This document shows positions 5,280 through 13,483 of a DNA stretch of 19,810 nucleotides, in pieces. The notes below the pieces were generated by a model. The model made no database searches, was not told the DNA's origin, and saw only the letters and a program-made list of their open reading frames with translations. Origin of the DNA: Stenotrophomonas maltophilia (GTDB lineage: Bacteria; Pseudomonadota; Gammaproteobacteria; Xanthomonadales; Xanthomonadaceae). Both the position numbers and the translations under genes were made by a program. How positions within the stretch are numbered: position 1 is the stretch's first letter; each line of letters begins with the position of its first letter. Where the stretch lies: assembly GCA_002386405.1 (NCBI GenBank), contig DGIP01000225.1:1-19810 (forward strand), in the 5' to 3' direction.

Positions 5280-6559
5280 CGGCGGCGGACCGCGCCGCAC
5301 AGGCGCGCATCGGCGTGATCGGGCTGGGGTATGTCGGCCTGCCGTTGACGGTGGCGTTCGGGGCGCAGCTGCCCACGCTCGGCTACGACATCGACCACGC
5401 GCGCGTGGCCGAACTCCAGCAGGGCCACGACCACACCCTGGAAATGTCGGCGGACGAACTCGCCGCTGCGGTGCACGCGCGCTACAGCGTCGACCCTGCC
5501 GACCTGGCCGCGTGCACCGTCTACATCGTGACCGTGCCCACCCCGATCGACGCGCACGAACAGCCGGACCTCGGCCCGCTGCGCGATGCCAGCATCCTGA
5601 TCGGCAGCGTGCTCAAGCCCGGCGACCTGGTGATCTACGAATCCACCGTCTACCCCGGCACCACCGAAGAGGTCTGCGTACCGTTGCTGGAAGCCGGCTC
5701 GGGGCTGCGTTTCAACCAGGACTTCCACTGCGGCTACAGCCCGGAACGGATCAACCCGGGCGACCGCCAGCGGCGCCTGCCCGACATCCGCAAGATCACC
5801 TCCGGTTCCACCCCGGAGATCGCCGCGCTCGTCGACGCGCTGTACGCGCGCATCATCACCGCCGGCACCTGGCCGGCGCCGTCGATCCGCGTGGCCGAAG
5901 CGGCCAAGGTGATCGAGAACATCCAGCGCGACGTCAACATCGCGCTGGTCAACGAGCTGGCGCTGATCTTCGACCGTCTCGGCATCGACACCCAGGATGT
6001 CCTCGACGCCGCCGGCAGCAAATGGAACTTCCTGCCGTTCCGCCCCGGCCTGGTCGGTGGCCACTGCATCGGCGTGGATCCGTACTACCTGCTGCACAAA
6101 TCCGAAAGCGTGGGCTACCACCCGGACCTGATCCACACCGCGCGGCAGGTCAACAACCGCGTCGGCGCGCACGTGGCCCAGCGCGTGCTGGCACTGCTGG
6201 CCGGCCGCGGCAAGGCCGGGCAGGGCGCACGCGTGCTGGTGCTGGGGGTGACCTTCAAGGAAAACTGCCCGGACCTGCGCAACAGCCGTGCGCTGGAACT
6301 GGCCCAGGCCCTGCAGGCCAGCGGCGCGCAGGTGCATGTGCAGGATCCCTGGGTCGGCCCGGCCACGCTGGAAGGCAGTGGCGTGCAGTGGGTGGAGCAG
6401 CCCGACCCGCAGGGCTACGACGCGGTGGTGCTGGCGGTGGCGCACGATCGTTTCCGCACGATGGACACGGCACGGATCCGCGCGCTGCTGGCGCCGGATG
6501 GGATCGTCTACGACGTGAAGTCGGTCTGGCCACGGGACGTGGTCGACGACCGCCTGTAA
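5276..6559 (+). CDS. tviB: UDP-N-acetylhexosamine 6-dehydrogenase, TviB/WbpO type
   Basis: A 427-residue nucleotide sugar dehydrogenase, which oxidises the C6 alcohol of a UDP-N-acetylhexosamine to the uronic acid with NAD+ for surface polysaccharide. The Rossmann motif GLGYVGLP is at 16-23. The middle-domain helix VAEAAKVIENIQRDVNIALVNELALIFDRLGID and the catalytic-cysteine loop LVGGHCIGVDPYYLLHKSE follow, with C264 as nucleophile. The UDP-binding C-terminal domain begins near VLVLGVTFKENCPDLRNSRALEL. LVGGHCIGVDPYYL is typical of the TviB/WbpO/WecC group rather than UDP-glucose dehydrogenase. The ATG at 5276 has GAGG at 9 nt; a TTG at 5183 would add 31 unlikely residues. No glycosyltransferase or other polysaccharide gene lies nearby, so it is an orphan here. 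Confidence 0.88.
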   Translation: MTAADRAAQARIGVIGLGYVGLPLTVAFGAQLPTLGYDIDHARVAELQQGHDHTLEMSADELAAAVHARYSVDPADLAACTVYIVTVPTPIDAHEQPDLGPLRDASILIGSVLKPGDLVIYESTVYPGTTEEVCVPLLEAGSGLRFNQDFHCGYSPERINPGDRQRRLPDIRKITSGSTPEIAALVDALYARIITAGTWPAPSIRVAEAAKVIENIQRDVNIALVNELALIFDRLGIDTQDVLDAAGSKWNFLPFRPGLVGGHCIGVDPYYLLHKSESVGYHPDLIHTARQVNNRVGAHVAQRVLALLAGRGKAGQGARVLVLGVTFKENCPDLRNSRALELAQALQASGAQVHVQDPWVGPATLEGSGVQWVEQPDPQGYDAVVLAVAHDRFRTMDTARIRALLAPDGIVYDVKSVWPRDVVDDRL

Positions 6560-6590
6560 ACTCGACTGCAGTTGTTGATCGAGGAAAGCC

Positions 6591-8213
6591 ATGCATCGTT
6601 ACCTGGTCTACGTGCTCGCCATCCTGCTGCTCCCGGTCTCGCTGTACCTGGCCGAGTACTGGGCCGCCTGGTACTGGGGCGTGGGCATCAGTGCGGCGAT
6701 GGTCATCCTGGGCACCTGGGACCTGCTGCAGAAGCGCAGCACGCTGCGCCGCAACTACCCGGTCATGGCGCACTTCCGCTACGGGCTGGAATCCATCGGC
6801 CCGGAAATCCGCCAGTACTTCGTGCAGAGCGACCTGGAGGACGTGCCGTTCTCGCGCCAGCAACGCGCGCTGATCTACCAGCGTTCCAAGAATGAAATGG
6901 ACGTGGTGCCGTTCGGCACGCTGCGCAGCACCTACGCGGTGGACTACGAATGGATCAACCATTCGCTGGCGCCGACCGAAGTGGCCGACCACGACTTCCG
7001 CGTGCTGATCGGGCCCAACTGCGCCAAGCCGTATTCGGCCAGTGTGTTCAACATCTCGGCCATGAGCTTCGGCTCGCTGTCGGCCAACGCGATCCGTGCG
7101 CTCAACGAAGGCGCGCGCCGCGGCGGTTTTTACCATGACACCGGCGAAGGCTCGATTTCGCCCTACCACCGCGAGATGGGTGGCGACCTGGTCTGGGAAA
7201 TCGGCTCCGGCTATTTCGGCTGCCGCGATGAGCACGGCGGTTTCAGCGAAGAACGCTTCGTCGCCAACGCCAACACCGACCAGGTGAAGATGATCGAGAT
7301 CAAGCTGTCGCAGGGCGCCAAGCCCGGCCACGGCGGGGTGTTGCCGGCGGCCAAGGTCAGCGCCGAGATCTCGGCCACGCGTGGCGTGCCGATGGGCGTG
7401 GACTGCGTGTCGCCGTCGAAGCATTCGGCGTTCAACACCCCGGTGGAACTGCTGCAGTTCGTGGCGCGCCTGCGCGAGCTGTCCGGTGGCAAGCCGGTGG
7501 GCTTCAAGCTGGCCATCGGCCATCCGTGGGAATGGTTCGGCATCGCCAAGGCGATGCAGGAAACCGGGCTGCTGCCGGATTTCATCGTGGTCGACGGTGC
7601 CGAAGGCGGCACCGGTGCCGCGCCGGCCGAGTTCATCGACCATGTCGGCGTGCCGATGCATGAAGCACTGCTGCTGGTGCACAACACGCTGGTCGGCCTG
7701 GACCTGCGCGACCGCATCCGGGTCGGCGCGGCGGGCAAGGTCAGCAGTGCGTTCGAGATCGCGCGCACCATCGCGCTGGGCGCGGACTGGTGCAACGCCG
7801 GGCGGGGCTTCATGTTCGCCTTGGGCTGCATCCAGTCGCTGAGCTGCCACAGCGACCGCTGCCCGACCGGGATCGCCACCCAGAACCCGAGCCGCTGGCG
7901 GCACCTGGATCCGGCCGACAAGGCCACCCGCGTGCACAACTACCACGAGAACACCCTGCGTGCGCTGCGTGACCTGCTGTGTGCGGCCGGCCTGCAGCAT
8001 CCGGCCGAACTGGGGCCGGAACACATCGTGCGCCGCGTCTCGCCGGTGGAGATCCGCTCGCTGGCCTCGCTGTACCGCTACCTCACCCCCGGCGAACTGC
8101 TGCGCCGGGTGCCGGACCACGCGGTCTTCCACGACTTCTGGGCGGATGCACGCAGCGACTCGTTCCAGCCACCCGCGCGCATCCAGGCGTTGCGCAACAG
8201 CAAATCGCGTTAG
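6591..8213 (+). CDS. Membrane-anchored FMN-binding glutamate synthase family protein
   Basis: A 540-residue protein with two N-terminal hydrophobic segments (about 5-22 and 26-44), followed by the FMN/iron-sulfur synthase domain of glutamate synthase (about 110-490). FNISAMSFGSLSANAIRALNEGA, HDTGEGSISPYH, KLSQGAKPGHGGVLP, VDGAEGGTGAAPAEF and RVGAAGKVSSAFEIARTIALGAD are the expected FMN-barrel motifs. C413, C419 and C424 in CIQSLSCHSDRCPTGIATQ keep the CX5CX4C pattern of the 3Fe-4S site. The glutaminase and C-terminal beta-helix domains of GltB are absent, so it is not a full glutamate synthase and its real substrate is unknown. A strong GAGGAAAG ribosome site precedes the ATG, 31 bp after tviB. 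Its TAG overlaps the opposite gene's TAA. Confidence 0.93.
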   Translation: MHRYLVYVLAILLLPVSLYLAEYWAAWYWGVGISAAMVILGTWDLLQKRSTLRRNYPVMAHFRYGLESIGPEIRQYFVQSDLEDVPFSRQQRALIYQRSKNEMDVVPFGTLRSTYAVDYEWINHSLAPTEVADHDFRVLIGPNCAKPYSASVFNISAMSFGSLSANAIRALNEGARRGGFYHDTGEGSISPYHREMGGDLVWEIGSGYFGCRDEHGGFSEERFVANANTDQVKMIEIKLSQGAKPGHGGVLPAAKVSAEISATRGVPMGVDCVSPSKHSAFNTPVELLQFVARLRELSGGKPVGFKLAIGHPWEWFGIAKAMQETGLLPDFIVVDGAEGGTGAAPAEFIDHVGVPMHEALLLVHNTLVGLDLRDRIRVGAAGKVSSAFEIARTIALGADWCNAGRGFMFALGCIQSLSCHSDRCPTGIATQNPSRWRHLDPADKATRVHNYHENTLRALRDLLCAAGLQHPAELGPEHIVRRVSPVEIRSLASLYRYLTPGELLRRVPDHAVFHDFWADARSDSFQPPARIQALRNSKSR

Positions 8214-9454
8214 CGCGCGAGGTATTCGACGACGCCGCGCCCGGCCCGCAACCCGCTGGCGAAACATGCGGTCAACAGGTAGCCGCCGGTGGGGGCTTCC
8301 CAATCCAGCATCTCGCCGGCGCAGAACGTGCCGTGAACGTCGCGCAACATCAGCGCCGCATCCAGTGCTTCCAGCCGCACGCCGCCGGCGGTGCTGATCA
8401 CTTCGTCGAGCGGCCGCGGGCGCAGCGGCGACAGCGTGAGCCGCTTCAACGCGGCGGCGATGGTCTCTGCCGGCAGCTGGCCGGCATCCTTGCCCAGCAC
8501 TTCAAACAACAGCGCCGATTTCACCCCGCCCAGGCCGAGCTGGCGGCGCAGGTGTTCGCCGAAGCTGCGGCCCTGGCGTGGCTTGTGCAGCTTGTCCAGC
8601 AGCTGGGCCTCGGTCTGCCCGGGCAACAGGTCCAGCTGCAGCTGCACATGGCCATCGCGCGCCAGGGTGTCGCGCAGGTCCGCGGCGAGCGCGTAGATGA
8701 GGCTGCCTTCAATGCCGGTGGCCGTGATTACGCATTCGCCCTGCTGCGTGTGTTCGCGGCCATCGAGGCCCGTCCAATGCGCGACCACCGGCTTCAGCGG
8801 GGCGCCGGCCTGGCGGTCGCGGAAGTAGGGCGTCCAGTCGATGTCGAAACCGCAGTTGGCCGGCTTGAGCGGCGCGATTTCGATGCCGCGCGCGGCCAGC
8901 GGTGCCACCCATGCGCCGTCCGAGCCCAGTTCGGGCCAGCTGCCACCGCCCATCGCCAACACCACCGCATCGGCCTGCACCGTGGCAACGCCTTCCGCTG
9001 TGTCGAAGCGCAGCGCGCCGTCCTCGTGCCACCCGCTCCAGCGATGCTGCACGTGGAAGCGCACGCCCTGTTCCTTCAGCCGGCGAACCCAGCCGCGCAG
9101 CAGCGGGGCGGCCTTGCGGTCGACCGGGAACACCCGCCCGGAGGTGCCGACGTAGGTCTCCACGCCAAAGCCCGCGGCCCACTCACGCAGCGCGGGGCCG
9201 TCGAAATCGGCCAGCCACGCGCCGACCTCGGCCGCACGCTCGCGGTAGCGGGCCACGAACACGTCCTGCGGATCGGAATGGGTCAGGTTCAAGCCGCCCT
9301 TGCCCGCGATCAGGAACTTGCGCCCGGGCGAGCCCTTGGCCTCGTACAGGTCCACGGCGTGGCCGGCGGCGCGCACGGTCTCGGCCGCCATCAGCCCGGC
9401 CGGGCCGCCGCCGATGATCGCCACGCGTCGCGCAGGGAGGACAGGAATGCTCAT
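8210..9454 (-). CDS. HI0933/YhiN-type FAD-dependent oxidoreductase (TIGR03862-like flavoprotein)
   Basis: A 414-residue flavoprotein. The FAD Rossmann motif is VAIIGGGPAGLMAAE (11-25). It is followed by GSPGRKFLIAGKGGLNLTHSD (about 41-61), the hallmark of the HI0933 family, and later VVLAMGGGSWPELGSDG and PLKPANCGFDIDW. The C-terminal FAD-closing motif is STAGGVRLEALD...GTFCAGEMLDWEAPTGGYLLTACFASG. The pattern fits the TIGR03862 (PP4765-like) branch, whose reaction is not known. The gene lies 5 bp after the FKBP gene on the same strand, so they share a transcript. Its 3' end meets the glutamate-synthase-like gene in the 4-bp TTAG, where both stop codons overlap. Confidence 0.92.
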   Translation of the reverse strand: MSIPVLPARRVAIIGGGPAGLMAAETVRAAGHAVDLYEAKGSPGRKFLIAGKGGLNLTHSDPQDVFVARYRERAAEVGAWLADFDGPALREWAAGFGVETYVGTSGRVFPVDRKAAPLLRGWVRRLKEQGVRFHVQHRWSGWHEDGALRFDTAEGVATVQADAVVLAMGGGSWPELGSDGAWVAPLAARGIEIAPLKPANCGFDIDWTPYFRDRQAGAPLKPVVAHWTGLDGREHTQQGECVITATGIEGSLIYALAADLRDTLARDGHVQLQLDLLPGQTEAQLLDKLHKPRQGRSFGEHLRRQLGLGGVKSALLFEVLGKDAGQLPAETIAAALKRLTLSPLRPRPLDEVISTAGGVRLEALDAALMLRDVHGTFCAGEMLDWEAPTGGYLLTACFASGLRAGRGVVEYLAR

Positions 9455-9459
9455 GCGGC

Positions 9460-9900
9460 TCAGCGCGGCTTGACGTCGAGCAGCTCGACATCGAACACCA
9501 GCGAGGCGTTCGGCGGGATCGAGCCGGCGCCGGAGGCACCGTAGCCGTAGTCGGCCGGAATCATCAGGGTGCGCTTGCCGCCGACCTTCATGCCGGCAAA
9601 GCCTTCATCCCAGCCCTTGATCACCCGGCCCTGGCCCAGCCCGAAGCTGAACGGCTCGCCGCGGTCGACCGAGCTGTCGAACTTGGCGCCGTGCTTGTCG
9701 GCGGCCTTTTCGTCGTACACCCAGCCGGTGTAGTGGACCACGATGGTGCTGCCCGGGGTCGCCTCGGCACCGGTGCCCGGCTGGGTGTCGATCTTCTCGA
9801 AGGTGGCGATGCTGCCGCCCGGCGGCGGGCCGGGCGGGGTGCAGGCGGCCAGCAGCGACAGCAGCGCGGGAACGAGCAGGAACTTCGGCAGAGCACGCAT
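9460..9900 (-). CDS. FKBP-type peptidyl-prolyl cis-trans isomerase, lipoprotein
   Basis: A 146-residue protein with a signal peptide and lipobox LAAC (lipidated C20), a Pro/Gly linker, then one FKBP domain (about 35-145). The active-site signatures are visible: [59 protein letters not shown] and a final [10 protein letters not shown]. The mature protein would be tethered to a membrane facing the periplasm and would catalyse prolyl isomerisation in exported proteins. The ATG at 9900 is where the signal peptide begins; the frame stays open far upstream, but that part looks non-coding. The flavoprotein gene follows after 5 bp. A TACCCT hexamer (minus, 9935-9930) is a possible -10. Confidence 0.92.
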   Translation of the reverse strand: MRALPKFLLVPALLSLLAACTPPGPPPGGSIATFEKIDTQPGTGAEATPGSTIVVHYTGWVYDEKAADKHGAKFDSSVDRGEPFSFGLGQGRVIKGWDEGFAGMKVGGKRTLMIPADYGYGASGAGSIPPNASLVFDVELLDVKPR

Positions 9901-9951
9901 GGGCGGCACCGGATGGAAAATGGGACGCAAGGGTAGCGCATCGCCGGGCGC

Positions 9952-9957
9952 TATCAT
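9952..9957 (+). promoter_or_regulatory. -10 element directly upstream of the DUF6164-like gene
   Basis: TATCAT matches TATAAT at five of six positions and ends 6 nt before the ATG at 9964. The expected start site is therefore the A of the start codon, which implies a leaderless mRNA. No -35 is evident. Confidence 0.6.
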
Positions 9958-9963
9958 GGGCGC

Positions 9964-10329
9964 ATGTCGAAACTGCTGCTCAACCTGCGCAATGTCGCGG
10001 ACGATGAAATCCAGGATGTGATCGCGCTGCTGGACCGGGCGGGCATCGCCCATTACCGCACCGAACCCAGCCCGTGGGGGATCTCCTTTGGCGGTATCTG
10101 GATCCGCGACGATGCCGACCAGCCCCGGGCCAAGGCCCTGATGGCCGAGTACCAGCAGGCGCGCGGCGAGCGGGTCCGCGCCGAACGCCAGGCCGCGCTG
10201 GCCGATGGCAGCGCCGAAACGTTCAGCACGCTGCTGCGGCGCCGCCCGTTGTTCGTGGTGGCGGTGCTGGCCGGCATGCTGGTGGCCGCCGCGCTGGTAC
10301 TGCTGCCGTTCGTGCTGCTGCGCGGCTGA
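9964..10329 (+). CDS. Small DUF6164-like protein with C-terminal membrane anchor
   Basis: A 121-residue protein. The N-terminal part ([47 protein letters not shown]) has the look of the short ferredoxin-like fold found in DUF2007/DUF6164 proteins. A charged helix ([28 protein letters not shown]) and a single C-terminal transmembrane segment (about 96-119) follow. The function is unknown. The family name is from memory of the LLLNLR and PWGIS motifs and is less sure than the gene itself. There is no Shine-Dalgarno; the TATCAT-6 nt-ATG layout suggests a leaderless transcript. It is divergent from the FKBP gene across 63 bp. Confidence 0.82.
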   Translation: MSKLLLNLRNVADDEIQDVIALLDRAGIAHYRTEPSPWGISFGGIWIRDDADQPRAKALMAEYQQARGERVRAERQAALADGSAETFSTLLRRRPLFVVAVLAGMLVAAALVLLPFVLLRG

Positions 10330-10362
10330 ACGCCCGGTTGGGCGGCCAGGGCGGGCCCCGGG

Positions 10363-10368
10363 TAAAAT
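10363..10368 (+). promoter_or_regulatory. -10 element directly upstream of trhO
   Basis: TAAAAT matches TATAAT at five of six positions and ends 6 nt before the ATG at 10375, the same spacing as at 9952. A leaderless trhO transcript is implied. It lies in a 45-bp gap after the previous stop. Confidence 0.6.
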
Positions 10369-10374
10369 GGGCCG

Positions 10375-11121
10375 ATGATCGCCAATACCGCCGCCTACCA
10401 TTTCACCCCGATCGCCGACCCGGAGGCGCTGTGCGCCACCTTGCTGGCGCGTGCCGAGGCCGGCGAGCTGCGCGGCACCGTGCTGGTGGCGGGCGAGGGC
10501 ATCAACCTGTTCCTGGCCGGCCCTGAGGCCGGTATCGAGGGCTTCTATGCCGCGTTGCGCGCCGACCCGCGTTTCGACGGGCTGCGGGTGAAGACCAGCT
10601 ACAGCCAGATGCAGCCGTTCGCCCGGCTCAAGGCCAAGGTCAAGCCGGAGATCATCAGCTTCCGCATCGACGACGGCCAGCCGCTGGCCTACCCGCGCGC
10701 GCCGTCGGTCGATCCGGCCACGGTGCAGCGCTGGCTGCGCCAGGGCCATGACGACGCCGGCAAGCCCGTGGTGATGCTCGATACCCGCAATACCCAGGAA
10801 ATCGAGTACGGCACCTTCCACGACGCGCTGGTGCTGCCGATCACCAAGTTCACCGACCTGCCCGAGGCACTGGCCCCGCACCGCGAGGCACTGCGCGACA
10901 GCACCGTGGTCAGCTTCTGCACCGGTGGCATCCGCTGCGAAAAGGCCGCGCTGTGGATGCGCAACGACGGCATGGACAACGTGCTGCAGCTCGACGGCGG
11001 CATCCTCGGCTATTTCGAGGCCGTGGGCGGTGAAGGCTATGACGGCCGCTGTTTCGTCTTCGACGAGCGCGTGGCGCTGGATGCCGGGCTGAAGCCGCTG
11101 GTTGACCAGGCCGCCGATTGA
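10375..11121 (+). CDS. trhO: tRNA uridine(34) hydroxylase-like rhodanese protein (TrhO/YceA, UPF0176)
   Basis: A 248-residue protein of the YceA/TrhO type, which in E. coli hydroxylates U34 of certain tRNAs on the way to 5-oxyacetyluridine. An N-terminal acylphosphatase-like domain (about 5-95) has [18 protein letters not shown] and [25 protein letters not shown]. The rhodanese domain (about 125-225) has [17 protein letters not shown] and the active-site loop [14 protein letters not shown], with C182. The family motif [14 protein letters not shown] is followed by VFDERVAL, after which the protein ends. The C-terminal cysteine-rich tail of the roughly 350-residue E. coli enzyme is missing, so activity may differ. 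No Shine-Dalgarno is seen; see the -10 at 10363. Confidence 0.83.
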   Translation: MIANTAAYHFTPIADPEALCATLLARAEAGELRGTVLVAGEGINLFLAGPEAGIEGFYAALRADPRFDGLRVKTSYSQMQPFARLKAKVKPEIISFRIDDGQPLAYPRAPSVDPATVQRWLRQGHDDAGKPVVMLDTRNTQEIEYGTFHDALVLPITKFTDLPEALAPHREALRDSTVVSFCTGGIRCEKAALWMRNDGMDNVLQLDGGILGYFEAVGGEGYDGRCFVFDERVALDAGLKPLVDQAAD

Positions 11122-11213
11122 TATCGCGCAGGAATCACCATTCCGCCAGCGGCCATGGTGTCCGCACACGGCCGCCCCCATCAACGAGGGATAACCTTTG
11201 ATGGAACGCGTCC

Positions 11214-12203
<990 letters not shown>

Positions 12204-12206
12204 TAG

Positions 12207-12230
12207 GTAGAGCCACGCCCTGCGTGGCTG
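12207..12230 (+). repeat. GTAG-headed REP element (SMAG type)
   Basis: The GTAG head (12207-12210) is followed by the perfect 8-bp hairpin AGCCACGC-CCT-GCGTGGCT (12211-12229). This head-plus-palindrome form is that of the SMAG REPs of Stenotrophomonas, which are mobilised by REP-associated transposases (RAYTs). It lies directly after the monooxygenase stop. No RAYT gene is in the window. Confidence 0.78.
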
Positions 12231-12248
12231 GCGCATTCCCGACGCGAA

Positions 12249-12277
12249 GGCGACGTGACCGTCCGGTTCACGTCGCC
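12249..12277 (+). terminator. Perfect 10-bp hairpin, candidate terminator
   Basis: GGCGACGTGA (12249-12258) and TCACGTCGCC (12268-12277) are perfect complements around a 9-nt loop, followed by ATTTCCC. The tail has few T residues, so termination may be weak or may use Rho. It probably ends the monooxygenase transcript. Confidence 0.5.
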
Positions 12278-12326
12278 ATTTCCCTCGATCCGGTGTGATG
12301 GAGCTCCTTATTGCAGGAGTCACCGC

Positions 12327-12827
12327 ATGGCCGACCATGATCGCCAGCAGCACATCGAACAGCTGGCCGAACTGATCCGCGACGTGGACATCGCCATGTT
12401 CACCACCACCGGCGTGGACGGACGCCTGTACAGCCGCCCGCTGGGCACCCAGGAAGTCGAATTCGACGGCGACCTGTGGTTCGCCACCGCCGCCGACAGC
12501 CCCAAGGTGGCCGAGATCGCGCTCAACCCGCGCGTCAACGTGGCCTACGCCTCGCAGTCGAAAAACACCTACGTTTCGGTGGCGGGCATCGCGCGTATCG
12601 TCGACGACCGCGCCAAGGTGGAGGAACTGTGGTCGCCGCCGATGAAGCTGTTCTTCCCGGGCGGCAAGGACGATCCGAACCTGCGCCTGATCCACGTGCG
12701 TGCCGAATCGGCCGAATACTGGGACGGCCCGGGCACCCTGTTGGGCAAGGCATTGAGTTTCGTGTTGTCCGCAGTCAGCGACGACCCCAGTGCATTGTCC
12801 GACAACGGGGTGGTGGACCTGCGTTAG
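12327..12827 (+). CDS. Pyridoxamine 5'-phosphate oxidase-fold protein, general stress protein type
   Basis: A 166-residue split-barrel flavin-binding protein. The sequence LAELIRDVDIAMFTTTGVDGRLYSRPLGTQEVEFDGDLWFATAADSPKVAEIALNPRVNVAYAS resembles the YdaG/general stress protein 26 group of the PPOX superfamily. VSVAGIARIVDDRAKVEELWSPPMKLFFPGGKDDPNLRLIHVRAESAEYWD continues this match. These proteins bind FMN or FAD, but their reaction is mostly unproven, and true PdxH activity is unlikely at this length. The ATG at 12327 has a good AGGAG 8 nt upstream. It is a single gene; its TAG overlaps the TAA of the opposite ExoD gene in the 4-bp TTAG. Confidence 0.88.
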   Translation: MADHDRQQHIEQLAELIRDVDIAMFTTTGVDGRLYSRPLGTQEVEFDGDLWFATAADSPKVAEIALNPRVNVAYASQSKNTYVSVAGIARIVDDRAKVEELWSPPMKLFFPGGKDDPNLRLIHVRAESAEYWDGPGTLLGKALSFVLSAVSDDPSALSDNGVVDLR

Positions 12828-13483
12828 AACCAGCGCTGGAACAGCTCGGTCAGGTAGTGCACCACCTGGCCGGAGCTGAAGCTGAAGAACATCACCGCGG
12901 CAATCGCGGCGATCCAGTTGACCAGCATCAGCGTGCCATCGCGTTCCAGCAGCGCCAGCGAGAACAGCAGCAGCTGGAACCCGAACAGATAGTTGGTGAA
13001 CGGGATCGGCAGCGACAGCAGCACGCCGGTCAGCACCAGCAACAGCCCGGTGAACGCATGCGCCGGCAACGGCACCAGGAAGGCCGCGCGACGCGGCTTG
13101 AGCATGCGATCCAGGCGGCGCAGCGCGCCGTCGATCTTCCCCAGGAATTTATGCATCGTGCCGCGACGCGGCCCGCGGTTGGCGATGAAGCCCGGCAGCC
13201 ACGGCCGCCGCAGGCCGCACAGCATCTGCACGCCGATCAGGATCACCAGCGGCCCGCTCACGGCGCCCCCCAGCCCGGGCACCGGAATGAACGACGGCAG
13301 GATCGCGATGAACAGGAACACCCCGAACGCGCTCTGCTGAAGGCCCTGCAGGATCTGCCCCAGGCGCAGGCGTTCGTCGGGATCGCCGTGGTCGAACATC
13401 GCCAGCAGCGTACGGATGCCTTCGTTCTGGTATTCCGGCCGGCTCTGGTCCGGCGCCGGGGACGGATCAGCCGGTAAGTTCAT
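12824..13483 (-). CDS. ExoD-family membrane protein
   Basis: A 219-residue membrane protein of the ExoD family, named for a Rhizobium exopolysaccharide and alkali-sensitivity locus; its molecular role is not settled. After a hydrophilic start (about 1-45), GVFLFIAILPSFIPVPGLGGAVSGPLVILIGVQMLCG and the paired segment VPLPAHAFTGLLLVLTGVLLSLPIPFTNYLFG give the internal symmetry and PIP/PVP motifs of the family. LLLFSLALLERDGTLMLVNWIAAIA follows. The ATG at 13483 has a strong GAGGAG 6 nt upstream, inside the end of the haemolysin-family gene, which it overlaps by 17 bp. The two are therefore co-translated. Confidence 0.88.
   Translation of the reverse strand: MNLPADPSPAPDQSRPEYQNEGIRTLLAMFDHGDPDERLRLGQILQGLQQSAFGVFLFIAILPSFIPVPGLGGAVSGPLVILIGVQMLCGLRRPWLPGFIANRGPRRGTMHKFLGKIDGALRRLDRMLKPRRAAFLVPLPAHAFTGLLLVLTGVLLSLPIPFTNYLFGFQLLLFSLALLERDGTLMLVNWIAAIAAVMFFSFSSGQVVHYLTELFQRWF

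Noticed and set aside
6255..8303. A 682-codon minus-strand open frame
   Set aside because: It is the antisense of tviB and the glutamate-synthase-like gene, rich in His/Arg/Gln as expected for shadow frames in GC-rich DNA.
9460..11184. A 574-codon open frame on the minus strand extending the FKBP gene far upstream
   Set aside because: Only the last 146 codons make a lipoprotein-FKBP protein. The upstream part is the antisense of the DUF6164-like and trhO genes and has no protein-like pattern.
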